This document shows, one piece after another, positions 21,449-30,454 of a DNA stretch of 64,000 nt; position 1 is the stretch's first letter, and the number at the start of each line of letters is the position of its first letter. The stretch spans positions 143,292 to 207,291 of the forward strand of contig NZ_JASBQE010000009.1 in the NCBI RefSeq assembly GCF_029960785.1, given 5' to 3'. The notes under the pieces were generated by a model that saw only the letters and a list, made by a program, of their open reading frames with translations, did no database searches and was not told the origin of the DNA. Origin of the DNA: Polyangium sp. 15x6 (GTDB lineage Bacteria > Myxococcota_A > Polyangia > Polyangiales > Polyangiaceae). Both the position numbers and the translations under genes were made by a program.

Positions 21449-22171
21449 TCATGACGGCGGTCCTCCCATCGAAGGCGCCGCCTCCCCTCCATTCTCCGCG
21501 GCCCGCTTCTTCTTCCTCGAACCTGCCGAAAGCGCCTCGAAGCTCGCCCGTGTCGCCTCGTCGTTCGCGAATTCCATGCGCCCTGCGCCCTCGATCCGCC
21601 CGACGGCGCGGAGGATCCGGTGGCCCATTCGATTCCGCTCCTGCGTCGCGAGCGGCGCGCTCGCGCGCTTTTGCTCTTGAATCGCATCCGCGTTCGTGAT
21701 CTCGACGAGCGCCTGCGCGAGCCCGTCGAGGTCTTTGGACTGGATCCCGAGCGACGCGGCCTCGGCGGGATGCTCCTTGGCGCGATCGAGGATCTGCCGG
21801 ATCGCGACCTTCACGTCGCGCACGTTCGTTTTCTTCACCTTCTGGCCGACGCCATACGCGCGTTTCACGTCGGCGGGCGCGTGGGCGCGGCGAAGGGCGG
21901 CGCGGATCTGCCGCGCCTGCGCGTACCCCCGTTCGAGCGTGACGTTTTGCGCGCTGGTGGCGGCCACGGCCTCGCTCCTGGCTTGCTTGGCGCCGGGGAC
22001 CACCTTGCCGAGCTTCTCGATGTCATTCGAGAGGAGCTCGATCATCCCTTCCGGGAGCCGCGGGACGAGGCTATCGGCGTGGGTGAGTGCGAGGCTCAAG
22101 GCTTTGAGGCCGAGCTGCGTGATGGCCGTGAAATCCTTGCGGGGAAGCGTGCTCTTGACGCTCGTATTCAT
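21449..22171 (-). CDS. Helical protein of unknown function
   Basis: 240 residues, predicted soluble and almost wholly helical, with no signal peptide or membrane segment. N-terminal part: KSTLPRKDFTAITQLGLKALSLALTHADS. The centre is Lys/Arg/Ala-rich (ALRRAHAPADVKRAYGVGQKVKKTNVRDVKVAIRQILD) and the C-terminus is basic (SRKKKRAAENGG). GGGAGGAACC directly precedes the ATG at 22171, a strong ribosome-binding site that fixes the start and excludes the longer low-complexity reading frame reaching back through the tandem repeat. No family recognised. Confidence 0.75.
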   Translation of the reverse strand: MNTSVKSTLPRKDFTAITQLGLKALSLALTHADSLVPRLPEGMIELLSNDIEKLGKVVPGAKQARSEAVAATSAQNVTLERGYAQARQIRAALRRAHAPADVKRAYGVGQKVKKTNVRDVKVAIRQILDRAKEHPAEAASLGIQSKDLDGLAQALVEITNADAIQEQKRASAPLATQERNRMGHRILRAVGRIEGAGRMEFANDEATRASFEALSAGSRKKKRAAENGGEAAPSMGGPPS

Positions 22172-22257
22172 GACGGTTCCTCCCTCGACGCGTCGTTGGG
22201 GGTATGACGTCGCGTATCCGCCCCGAGCTTGTGCATGATCCATGCCAATGGAGACCG

Positions 22258-22530
22258 GCGAAGAGCGCGGAGGCCGTGGCGAAGAGCGGGGAGGCCGTGG
22301 CGAAGAGCGCGGAGGCCGTGGCGAAGAGCGCGGAGGCGCTGGCGAAGAGCGCGGAGGCGCTGGCGAAGAGCGCGGGGGGACTGGCGAAGAGCGGCGAAGC
22401 CGTGGCGAAGAGCGGGGAGGCCGTGGCGAAGAGCGGCGAAGCCGTGGCGAAGAGCGGCGAAGCCGTGGCGAAGAGCGGCGAAGCCGTGGCGAAGAGCGCG
22501 GAGGCCGTGGCGAAGAGCGCAGAGCGGCTG
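22258..22530. repeat. 21-bp tandem repeat (minisatellite), 13 units
   Basis: Thirteen consecutive 21-bp units (consensus GCGAAGAGCGGCGAAGCCGTG) with only substitutions and no length changes. The period is a multiple of three, so all frames stay open; on the plus strand one frame reads as heptads AKS(A/G)EA(V/L). It lies in the 468-bp gap between the divergent start at 22171 and the amine oxidase stop at 22640. An ATG at 22204 could start a heptad-repeat protein, but its frame continues deep into the oppositely oriented oxidase gene, so I do not call it a gene. Confidence 0.85.
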
Positions 22531-22574
22531 GCGAAGGGACGAACGACACGCGCGAGGAGCGGGAAGCACCCGGG

Positions 22575-22643
22575 CCGCTCCGAAACGGAGCGGAGGACCG
22601 CTCCAAAACGGAGCGGGACGTGCTTCAAAACGGAGCGGCTCAG
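22575..22643. repeat. Three 23-bp repeats, two forming hairpins
   Basis: Three tandem 23-bp units begin at 22575, 22598 and 22621. Unit 1 folds as CCGCTCCG-AAA-CGGAGCGG, unit 2 as CCGCTCC-AAAAC-GGAGCGG; unit 3 has lost its left arm. The last unit overlaps the stop codon of the amine oxidase gene (22640-22642), so on the minus strand the structures sit just after that gene and could end its transcript. Confidence 0.75.
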
Positions 22644-24031
22644 GAACGGTGAGCCGCCGCGCGCTCGCCCTCGAACCGCGCCCGCACCTCGGCGGCCGCG
22701 CGCTCGCCCGATTCGAGCGCCCCCTCCATGTAGCCCGTCCATTCCGTCGCCGTCTCGGTGCCGGCCCAGTGGATCCGCCCCACCGGCTCGCGCAGCGCGC
22801 GCCCGACGCCGGTCATCACGCCCGGCCCCATGACCCCGACGGGACAGCCGCGCGTCCATGCCTCCGACGACCAGTCGAACTCGACGTATTCACTCGGCCG
22901 GAGCGCCCGCTCGCCGAACATGCGCCCGAGGCTCCCGAGCACCACCGCGCGCCGCTCCTCCGGAGGCCGCTCCGAGAAGACACGCGCCTTCTGCCCCACG
23001 ACGAACCCCAAGAGCGAATGCACCGCGCCGTCGTGCGAGCCATTGTCGAACACGACCGACATCGGCCCCGTGCTCGTCACGGCCTCCCCCGACAGCCCCG
23101 CCTCGCGCCAGAAAGGCCGATCGTAGACGGCGATGCATTTCACCGTGGAGCCCATCGGCATGCGCTGCGTGAGCTGATCCCGCACGACGGGCAGGAGCGG
23201 CCTGTATTCGATGCGGCCCGCGAGCGCCGGAGGGACCGCGACGATCACGTACTGCGCGCGCACCGCGACCTCGTCCGAGGTCACGACGACACCACGCGCA
23301 TCCTGCTCGATGCGCCGCGCCGGCGCGGAGAGAACGACCGCGTCCCCGAGCCGCGCCGCGAGCCGGATCGAGAGCTCCTGCGCGCTGCCCACGAAGCGCC
23401 GCTCCTGCGCCCCGCCCTCGATTTCGACGAGCCGCATGAGCCCGCCGCCCGCGCGCAGGTACGCGAGGAAGTACAGCATCGAAATCTCGCGCGGCTCCGC
23501 GCCGAACACCACCCGCACCGCCGCGTCGAAGAGCTCGCGCACGTCGGCGCGCGTGAGGAGCTGCCTGGCGACGGTTTCGAGCGTATCCTCGTCCCACGCC
23601 GGAGCCTCGGCCGCCGCGAGCGGCCTCCCCTCGGGCAGGCGCGCCGCGAGCGCGTCGAGCTTGCGTAGCGCGAGGTGCAGCGCGACGAGCCCCGGCACGG
23701 GCAACGAGGGAATGGTCCCCGCATACGTCGAGACCCGCCCATCCCGCAGCAGGACCTTTTGCCCGGAATGGTACGTCGGAAACGTCGCGACCCCGAGCTC
23801 GGCCGCGAGGCGCCCGAGGCGGCGTTGCCCCGCGCCGAGCCATTGCCCCCCGAGGTCGAGCACACGGCCCCCGATCTCCCGGCCCAGCGTGCGCCCGCCG
23901 ACGCGATCGCGCGCTTCGAGCACGACGACACGTTTTCCCGCGCGGGTCAGCGCGTCCGCCGCCGAGAGACCCGCGAGGCCGGCGCCGACGATGACGACGT
24001 CGGCCTCGCGTTCGTTCTGGAAAGGGGCCAT
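22640..24031 (-). CDS. FAD-dependent amine oxidase
   Basis: 463 residues, cytoplasmic flavoprotein of the monoamine-oxidase superfamily, oxidising an unknown amine. N-terminal Rossmann motif VVIVGAGLAGLSAADAL is followed by the FAD-binding RVGGRTLG, and the C-terminal FAD motif is IHWAGTETATEWTGYMEGALESGERAA, which is characteristic of MAO/polyamine oxidases. ATG at 24031 begins just before the Rossmann motif; longer starts overlap the thiolase. It follows the thiolase gene by 16 nt on the same strand, so the two are probably one operon. Confidence 0.9.
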   Translation of the reverse strand: MAPFQNEREADVVIVGAGLAGLSAADALTRAGKRVVVLEARDRVGGRTLGREIGGRVLDLGGQWLGAGQRRLGRLAAELGVATFPTYHSGQKVLLRDGRVSTYAGTIPSLPVPGLVALHLALRKLDALAARLPEGRPLAAAEAPAWDEDTLETVARQLLTRADVRELFDAAVRVVFGAEPREISMLYFLAYLRAGGGLMRLVEIEGGAQERRFVGSAQELSIRLAARLGDAVVLSAPARRIEQDARGVVVTSDEVAVRAQYVIVAVPPALAGRIEYRPLLPVVRDQLTQRMPMGSTVKCIAVYDRPFWREAGLSGEAVTSTGPMSVVFDNGSHDGAVHSLLGFVVGQKARVFSERPPEERRAVVLGSLGRMFGERALRPSEYVEFDWSSEAWTRGCPVGVMGPGVMTGVGRALREPVGRIHWAGTETATEWTGYMEGALESGERAAAEVRARFEGERAAAHRS

Positions 24032-24047
24032 GGCCTCGCCGCTCCGA

Positions 24048-25247
24048 TCAGAGTCGCTCGAGGACGACCGCGATCCCCTGCCCGCCGCCGATACAGGCGC
24101 TGCCCACGGCGATCTGCTTGCCCGTGCGGCGCAGCGTGTGCACGAGGTTCGCCGTGATGCGCGCGCCCGAGGCGCCGAGCGGGTGGCCGAGCGCGATCGC
24201 CCCGCCATTGACGTTCGCCTTCTCCAGCGGAATCCCGAGCTCCTTCTGCACGGCGAGCCATTGCGGCGCGAACGCCTCGTTCACGTCGAAGAGGTCGACC
24301 GCGTCGAAGGAGACCCCCGCGCGCTCGAGGGCCTTCGGAATGGCGGCCGCCGGGCCGATGCCCATGATCGAGGGATCCACGCCCGCCGACGCCCATTGCA
24401 GGAGCCGCGCGAGCGGCGTCCAGCCTTTTTCGCGCGCCTTCTCCGCCGTGGTCACGACGAGCATCGCGGCGCCGTCGCAGATGCCGCTCGCATTGCCGGC
24501 CGTGACCGTGCCGTCCTTCTTGAAGACGGGCGCGAGCTTCGCCAGCGCCTCAGGCGTCGATTGCGGCCTCGCGTGCTCGTCCACCGCGAACGAGACCGGC
24601 GGCGCCCCGCGCTTGCCCGGGAGCTCGATCGGCGCGATCTCGTCCTTGAACGCGCCCGCCTCGTTCGCCGCGGCCCAGAGCTTCTGGCTGCGGAGGGCGT
24701 ATTCGTCACACTCGGCGCGCGAGATGTTGTACTTCGCCGCCAGGTTCTCGGCCGTGATGGCCATCGGCGAATTCACGTAGCTATCGGTGAGCGCGCTCCA
24801 GAGCGAATCCTCGAGCGCCGGGGCCTTGCCGAACGCGAAGCCCTCGCGCCCGCCGCGCAGCACGTGCGGCGCCTGCGACATGTTCTCGGTGCCGCCCGCG
24901 AGCACCACGTCGGCGTCGCCGAGCAGGAGGAGCTGGGCCGCCTGCACGACAGCCTCGAACCCCGAGCCGCAAAGCCGGTTCACCGTGAGCGCCGGGACCT
25001 CGATGGGCACGCCCGCCTTGAGGCCGACGTGGCGCGCGCAGTAGATGGCGTCCGCGCTCGTCTGCATGACGTTGCCAACGACGACGTGCCCGACGTCGGT
25101 CGGCGCCGCGCCGGCCTGCGCGAGGGCAGCCTTGGCCGCGTGCGCCGCCAGATCGTTCGCCGTGACGCCCTTGAGCGCGCCATTCATCGTCCCGAACGCG
25201 GTGCGCTTCGCGCCCACGATCACGATGTCCTTGCTGAGCTTGGCCAT
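24048..25247 (-). CDS. Acetyl-CoA acetyltransferase (thiolase)
   Basis: 399 residues. It catalyses condensation of two acetyl-CoA (or thiolysis of 3-ketoacyl-CoA). The catalytic nucleophile C93 is in VNRLCGSGFEAV, H355 in ALGHPLGASGAR and the second Cys C385 in GSACIGGGQG; all three are intact. The length is typical. ATG at 25247 is preferred because GGAGA lies 5 nt upstream; another ATG is at 25262. It precedes the amine oxidase gene in a probable operon. Whether it serves fatty-acid/amino-acid breakdown or acetoacetyl-CoA synthesis cannot be told. Confidence 0.93.
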   Translation of the reverse strand: MAKLSKDIVIVGAKRTAFGTMNGALKGVTANDLAAHAAKAALAQAGAAPTDVGHVVVGNVMQTSADAIYCARHVGLKAGVPIEVPALTVNRLCGSGFEAVVQAAQLLLLGDADVVLAGGTENMSQAPHVLRGGREGFAFGKAPALEDSLWSALTDSYVNSPMAITAENLAAKYNISRAECDEYALRSQKLWAAANEAGAFKDEIAPIELPGKRGAPPVSFAVDEHARPQSTPEALAKLAPVFKKDGTVTAGNASGICDGAAMLVVTTAEKAREKGWTPLARLLQWASAGVDPSIMGIGPAAAIPKALERAGVSFDAVDLFDVNEAFAPQWLAVQKELGIPLEKANVNGGAIALGHPLGASGARITANLVHTLRRTGKQIAVGSACIGGGQGIAVVLERL

Positions 25248-25364
25248 GTTTTCTCCGTGCATGTCCTGTGGGGGCCGGGAGCATGCGCCGGACTTTCGTG
25301 CCGGGCAAGCCCCCAGTTCGAGCGCAAGAAATGCGCGGATCGCGCGCCGAGGGAGCGTGATCCC

Positions 25365-26375
25365 TCACCTCGAAAACCGACTGCGGTACTCCGTCGGCGA
25401 CACCAAAAGGTGCCGCTGGAACGTCATGCGCATCCGCTCCTCATTGCCGAATCCGCACTGCCGCGCGATCTCGTCCATGTTGCGCGTTGACGCTTCGAGC
25501 AGCCGCCGCGCCGCCTCCAGCCGGAACATCTCCACCGCCTTCGCCGGCGTTCGTCCCGTCTTCTGCCGGTAGACGCGCGAAAAATTCCGCGGGCTCATCC
25601 CCGCCTTTTCCGCGAGCAGCTCCACCGTCAGATCCTCGCGGACGAGGTGCTCCGAGATCCAGTGGTGCAGATCGTCGAAGGCTCCGCGGTCTTCCGCCTG
25701 CGATTGCAATACCTCGCTGAACTGCGACTGCCCGCCCGGCCGCTTGAGGAAGACCACGAGCTCGCGCGCCACCTTCATCGCGATGTCCCGCCCGCAGTCC
25801 GCTTCCACGAGCGCCAGGGAGAGATCGATTCCCGCCGTCACGCCCGCCGACGTCCAGACCGGCCCCTCCTGCACGAAGATCGCGTCTCGATCGACCTCGA
25901 CCGAGGGAAAACGTTTCTTCAAGAGGTCACACATCAACCAGTGCGTCGCGGCTCGTTTTCCCGTGAGGAGCCCCGCCTGGGCCAGGAAAAACGTCCCTGT
26001 GCACACGGAGGCCGTCCGCCGCGCCCTGCGGGACATCTCGGCGAGCCTGCGCGCGAGCTCCGCGGAGCAATCGAGCGCCTGCTCGATCTCCGGCGCGCCG
26101 GGCACGATGATCGTGTCCACCTCCTCGGCCGCGAACTCCGCGAGCGGCGACGTATCGAGCGCCACGCCCTCCGCCGCGCACACGAGCCCGCCTGTCAGGC
26201 TCACGGTTCGTCGCGTGTAGCCTGGCCGCCCGAGCGCCTCCATGTAGCGCGACGCGGCCCAGAACACCGTCTGCGGCCCGGTCAGGTCGAGCAGCCCCAT
26301 CCCGGGAAGCGCGACGAACAGCACGAGCCGCGGTTGGTTCGCGCACGTTGGCCGAAAATCAGGGATCAATGGCAT
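25365..26375 (-). CDS. AraC-family regulator with DJ-1/PfpI domain (GlxA type)
   Basis: 336 residues. The N-terminal DJ-1/PfpI-like domain (~15-205) contains TIIVPGAPEI and TASVCTGTFFLAQAGLLTGKRA, where the Cys occupies the nucleophile-elbow position. The C-terminal AraC-type double HTH (~230-335) ends with CGFGNEERMRMTFQRHLLVSPTEYRSRF. GlxA-like proteins are transcription factors whose DJ-1 part probably senses a small ligand. It is divergent from the flavoprotein gene at 26411, with only 35 nt between starts, so it may control that gene and itself. Confidence 0.9.
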   Translation of the reverse strand: MPLIPDFRPTCANQPRLVLFVALPGMGLLDLTGPQTVFWAASRYMEALGRPGYTRRTVSLTGGLVCAAEGVALDTSPLAEFAAEEVDTIIVPGAPEIEQALDCSAELARRLAEMSRRARRTASVCTGTFFLAQAGLLTGKRAATHWLMCDLLKKRFPSVEVDRDAIFVQEGPVWTSAGVTAGIDLSLALVEADCGRDIAMKVARELVVFLKRPGGQSQFSEVLQSQAEDRGAFDDLHHWISEHLVREDLTVELLAEKAGMSPRNFSRVYRQKTGRTPAKAVEMFRLEAARRLLEASTRNMDEIARQCGFGNEERMRMTFQRHLLVSPTEYRSRFSR

Positions 26376-26410
26376 GGGCGGCGGGCCCTCCTCGCCATAC
26401 CAGAGGTAGC

Positions 26411-27619
26411 ATGTCGAAGAAAGTATTGATCGTCGGAGGAGGCTTCGCCGGAGTCTGGGGCGCCCTGGCGGCCGCGCGGCTGCTCGACCAGCAAGGAAAA
26501 ACCAGCGCGGACGTCGAGGTCACGCTCGTCTCTCCGCAGCCCGCCCTCACCATTCGCCCGCGGCTCTACGAGCCCTCTCCGGAGGACATGAGCGCGCCCC
26601 TCTTGCCGCTCCTCGATGCGATCGGCGTCCGATTCGTCGAGGGGACCGTCGCGGAAATCCGGACGGGCGACGCGCAGGTCGACGTGATTGCGACGAACGG
26701 CGCGAGGCGCACCTTGCCTTATGATCGGCTCCTGCTCACCAGCGGCAGCAAGCTCTTCCGACCGCCCGTTCCCGGCCTCTCGGAGCATGCGTTCTCCGTC
26801 GATCAGCTGGGCGATGCCGTCGCGCTCGACAAGCACCTCGCGGGCCTCGCTGCCCTGCCCGAGACGTCCGCGCGAAATACGGTCGTCGTCGCAGGGGGCG
26901 GATTCACGGGGCTCGAGCTCGCCACGGAGCTGCCCCTGCGCCTGCGACAGGTGTTCGGCGCGAATGCGAAGTTCTCGGTGATCATCGTCGAAAGGGGAGG
27001 GGAGGTCGGCGGCGGCCTCGGTGAGAATCCGCGTCCCATCATCGTGGAGGCGCTCCAATCCCTCGGCGTGGAATACCGGAGCGGCATCGCCGTCGCGTCC
27101 ATCGATGCCGGCGGCGTGGTGACCAGTTCCGGCGAGCGCATCGAGGCTCGCACCGTCGTCTGGACCGCCGGCATGCGCGCGAGCAGCCTCACGGCCCAGG
27201 TCTCTTCCTCGCTCGACCCGCTCGGCCGCGTCGAGGTCACCCCGGACCTGCGTGTCGTCGGCATACCGCACGTCTTCGCGGCGGGTGACGTCGCCCGCGC
27301 GCTCACCGACGAGCAGGGCCATTACGCTCTGATGTCGTGCCAGCACGCCGTCGCGATGGGCCGCTTCGGCGGGCACAATGTCGTGGCCGACCTCCTCGGC
27401 GCTCCCACGCTCGAATACCGGCAGCGCTTCTACGCCACCTGCCTCGACCTCGGCGAATGGGGAGCTCTCTACACGGAAGGCTGGGATCGCGAGATCAAGC
27501 TCACGGCCGCCGCGGGCAAGGAGCGCAAGCGCGCGATCAATACCATGTGGATTTATCCCCCCGCTCCGAACCGCGCTACGGCGCTCGCCGCGGGCGACCC
27601 CCTGATCACCTTCGGCTGA
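26411..27619 (+). CDS. NDH-2-like NAD(P)/FAD-dependent oxidoreductase
   Basis: 402 residues. Two dinucleotide-binding motifs are visible: VLIVGGGFAGVWGALAA (FAD) near the start and VVVAGGGFTGLELATEL (NAD(P)H) near residue 160. The second FAD contact is HVFAAGDVARA. The arrangement fits type II NADH dehydrogenases and related quinone/carotenoid-type oxidoreductases. No C-terminal membrane helix is obvious, so membrane association would be peripheral. AGAGG lies 4 nt upstream of ATG 26411. The divergent GlxA-type gene is a candidate regulator. Confidence 0.88.
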   Translation: MSKKVLIVGGGFAGVWGALAAARLLDQQGKTSADVEVTLVSPQPALTIRPRLYEPSPEDMSAPLLPLLDAIGVRFVEGTVAEIRTGDAQVDVIATNGARRTLPYDRLLLTSGSKLFRPPVPGLSEHAFSVDQLGDAVALDKHLAGLAALPETSARNTVVVAGGGFTGLELATELPLRLRQVFGANAKFSVIIVERGGEVGGGLGENPRPIIVEALQSLGVEYRSGIAVASIDAGGVVTSSGERIEARTVVWTAGMRASSLTAQVSSSLDPLGRVEVTPDLRVVGIPHVFAAGDVARALTDEQGHYALMSCQHAVAMGRFGGHNVVADLLGAPTLEYRQRFYATCLDLGEWGALYTEGWDREIKLTAAAGKERKRAINTMWIYPPAPNRATALAAGDPLITFG

Positions 27620-27624
27620 ATTCC

Positions 27625-27666
27625 GCGCGGGGGGGTGATCGGCTTTTCGGGCCGATCCCCCCGCGC
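27625..27666. terminator. Bidirectional terminator-like hairpin
   Basis: In the 55-bp gap between convergent genes, GCGC-GGGGG and GATCGGC pair with GCCGATC and CCCCC-GCGC around a TTTTCGG loop, giving a 16-bp stem with a three-nucleotide GGT bulge. It serves the flavoprotein gene (+) and the subtilase gene (-). Confidence 0.7.
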
Positions 27667-27674
27667 TGCGAACC

Positions 27675-30302
27675 TCAGGGCCGCTCGACCTTGAACGAGG
27701 GCGACGTCCAGGTCTCCCAGTGCGCCGGGTCGTTCGCGTCGCCGAGCGCCTTCAGCACGCTCATCTTCATCACGTAATTGCCGTTCGGCACGACGTATAC
27801 CTTCTTGCCGACCGTCGTGGTCCCATTCCAGGCGAACGAATACGTGCCCGTCGGATCCGCGTTCCGCCCGACGTACGTATACGTGTAGGCGTTGCCCCAC
27901 GGCTTCTGGAGGCCCGCGGCCTCGACGATGTCGACCTTGATCGTCGTCACCTGGTGTTCGAGGTGCACGGTGACGTTGGGCACGTTGGACGTCCCCGACA
28001 TCGAGAACACCGCGCCCGCATTCTCCTTGTTGTACGTCGTCGCGTTGATCTGCCGCGACAGCCACGGGAAGCTTTGCCCCGTCGGGACGAGCGCCACGAT
28101 CGATTGATAATCACCCTTGAAGCCGATGTACGGCACGCGCAGCGTCGTCGTGCCGCCTGTCTGCGCGAACTTGATGAAGCCGCCGTACACGCCCTGAGCG
28201 GCGAGGTTCGGGTTCGGCGTGATCGTGACGTCCACCGTCGCCGTGCCGTTCGCCGGGACCGTCACGCTTTGCGCGCTGAACTCCGCGCTCGGCGGCACGT
28301 CCGTCTTCGAGAGCGCCTGCGGCGTGCCATACGTGCCCACCGACGAGGCGCCCGGCTGGTGCGAAACCTCGTACGTGATGGGCTCGTTGCCGTCGTTTTT
28401 CAGGGTGATCGTCTGCGTCGTGGGGCCCGTCGTCTCGCCGAGGGCGATCCGGCTCGGCCACACGCTGGCCGTCGTGACCGCGGCCTTGTCGACACGAATG
28501 AGGCCCGCGCCCTGCCGATGCGCGCTGTCGAGGATGCCCGTAGACGGATCGATGCCCCAGAGGAGCGGCTCCGCCGTGTTCTGGAGGCGCGCGCGAATCG
28601 CCTCGAAATTGGTCTCGCCCGTCGCCTGGATGAGCAGCGCGATCGAGCCCGCCGTGTGCGGCGAGGCCATCGAGGTGCCGCTCTGCGAGGTGTACCCGCC
28701 GATCTCCAGCGGATACGTCGAATAGATCGCCCCGCCCGGCGACGTGAGGTCCGGCTTGAACGAGAGATCCGGCCCCGCGCCCCACGAGCTGAACGTCGAA
28801 ATGCGCCCGGCGACGCTGTTCGGCGAGATGACCGTTTCATCCGTCCACGTCAAGGACACCGCGCCCGCGCTCAGGCGCTGCGCGATGGTATCGCCCTCCG
28901 CCATCGTGATTCCGACGACCGGGACGCCCACGGGCGTCGTGCCCGCGGGTGAGCCCGTGGGAATCGTGACGCCGGGGACGAGCGCGCCGGCGGCGTTGTT
29001 GTACACGACGACGGCCGCGGCGCCCGCGGCCTGCGCATTCTTGGATTTCTCGAAGAACGTGCAGCCGCCGCGCTTGATGAGCGCCACCTTGCCCGTGAGG
29101 CTCCCCGCCGCCGGCGGATTCACGTTGCACGCGTCCGTGGCAATCGTGGCCGCCGTCGCCGTGGCCACCACCTCCAGCGTGCCCGTGAGCGGCGCGGGCG
29201 GCACGCCCGTGCCCAGGTTGTACCCGAAGCTCGTGGCGTCCGGCGTGATCGTGAACGAAAGCTGCGCGACGTGCGTGTTCTCGGCCGAGGCCGAGGCGAG
29301 GACGTTCGTCCCGACGCCGGGCGCGCCCGTGGCCCAGACGCCGCGGTCGCCGTTGTTGCCGCCCGAGCAGGAGACGATCGTGCCGCTGTTCGAGAGGTTC
29401 GACGCCGCCACGGCCGTCGGATACTGCGGCCATTGATATCCGGAGCCGATGCTCATGTTGACGACGCGCATGCCGTCCTGCTGCGCCCGCTCCATGGCCT
29501 GGATCATGATGTCCGTGCTGGTCGACCCTGCGCAGCCGAACACGCGATACGCGCCGAGCGTGACCTCGGGCGCGACGCCGACGACCTTGCCATTCGCGCC
29601 GACGATGCCGGCGACGTGCGTGCCGTGACCGCCGCAATCGTCCGGATCCGCGTCGGGAATGGCATACGCCCCCGCGACGCCCGACTGGAACCCGTCACCG
29701 ACGAAATCGTAGCCGTACTGGACCCGGCACCCCGGACCAAAGCAGCCGCCGCCGAGATCGGGGTGATCGTAATCGACGCCGCTGTCGATGATGCCGACGC
29801 GGATATTCGCGCCCGTGAGCCCGAGCTGGTTCCGCGCGATGTCGACGCCCGTCATCGCGATCGCCGTCGCCATGTCCATCTGCGGCCCGCCGCTGTCCCC
29901 CGGCGTATCCTCCTGCTGGATCGGGACCACCGGCCAGACCGACTTCACGCCGGGAATCCGCGCGAGATCGGCGACGTGCTCGGGCGCGACCCGGATCGAA
30001 AGCCCGTTCCACAGCCGGTGGAACGAGATCCGCTCGGTGTACGAGATGCCCCGCTTCTCGGCCTCGGCCTTGAACACGACCTTTTGCTGGAGGAGCAACG
30101 ACTCCGACCCGCCGCGCAGGAGCGGCTTCTCTTCGAGCTCCACGAACCAGAACTCGGGGGTCTCGTTCTGCTCCCGCGTCACGACCGACGAGGGATCGTA
30201 CGCGTCCCCGTTCTCGTTCGCCTGCTCCCCGTCGGGCTCTCCGCCGCAAGCCGCGAGCAAGGAGGGCAATGCAAGTAGGTGAATCCAGCGAAAGCGCCTC
30301 AT
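27675..30302 (-). CDS. Secreted subtilisin-like (S8) serine protease lipoprotein with PA domain
   Basis: 875 residues. Lipoprotein signal with lipobox LLAAC (C19), then an inhibitor-I9-like propeptide (~50-125). The S8 catalytic domain holds Asp173 (GIIDSGVDYDHPD), His226 (CGGHGTHVAG) and Ser544 (SGTSMASPHTAG). A PA (protease-associated) insertion (~375-475; KVALIKRGGCTFFEKSKNAQAAGA) separates His from Ser, as in large fungal and plant subtilases. The C-terminal ~300 residues are beta-sandwich/fibronectin-like. All catalytic residues are present. It probably degrades extracellular protein, consistent with predatory or saprophytic life. AGAGGT precedes ATG 30302. Confidence 0.93.
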   Translation of the reverse strand: MRRFRWIHLLALPSLLAACGGEPDGEQANENGDAYDPSSVVTREQNETPEFWFVELEEKPLLRGGSESLLLQQKVVFKAEAEKRGISYTERISFHRLWNGLSIRVAPEHVADLARIPGVKSVWPVVPIQQEDTPGDSGGPQMDMATAIAMTGVDIARNQLGLTGANIRVGIIDSGVDYDHPDLGGGCFGPGCRVQYGYDFVGDGFQSGVAGAYAIPDADPDDCGGHGTHVAGIVGANGKVVGVAPEVTLGAYRVFGCAGSTSTDIMIQAMERAQQDGMRVVNMSIGSGYQWPQYPTAVAASNLSNSGTIVSCSGGNNGDRGVWATGAPGVGTNVLASASAENTHVAQLSFTITPDATSFGYNLGTGVPPAPLTGTLEVVATATAATIATDACNVNPPAAGSLTGKVALIKRGGCTFFEKSKNAQAAGAAAVVVYNNAAGALVPGVTIPTGSPAGTTPVGVPVVGITMAEGDTIAQRLSAGAVSLTWTDETVISPNSVAGRISTFSSWGAGPDLSFKPDLTSPGGAIYSTYPLEIGGYTSQSGTSMASPHTAGSIALLIQATGETNFEAIRARLQNTAEPLLWGIDPSTGILDSAHRQGAGLIRVDKAAVTTASVWPSRIALGETTGPTTQTITLKNDGNEPITYEVSHQPGASSVGTYGTPQALSKTDVPPSAEFSAQSVTVPANGTATVDVTITPNPNLAAQGVYGGFIKFAQTGGTTTLRVPYIGFKGDYQSIVALVPTGQSFPWLSRQINATTYNKENAGAVFSMSGTSNVPNVTVHLEHQVTTIKVDIVEAAGLQKPWGNAYTYTYVGRNADPTGTYSFAWNGTTTVGKKVYVVPNGNYVMKMSVLKALGDANDPAHWETWTSPSFKVERP

Positions 30303-30454
30303 GTGTACCTCTTCGGCCGCCGCTTTTGGGGCCCTTTCCAGACCAGTGCCCCCGCTGCAACCGGGCGTCAAGAGGGTGGGAGGGCTTGCCGTCGGGGAGG
30401 CGTGCCCCATTGCCTTGGAACATGCCCCCGAAAGGGCGGCCGGGGAGGGTGAAA

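Noticed and set aside
22258..22643. CRISPR array
   Set aside because: Repeats are directly adjacent without unique spacers, and no cas genes are present.
22204..22833. Plus-strand heptad-repeat protein gene starting at ATG 22204
   Set aside because: The repeat part is plausible, but the frame runs ~190 bp into the well-supported amine oxidase gene and its C-terminus is Arg/Pro noise. Kept as a repeat, not a gene.
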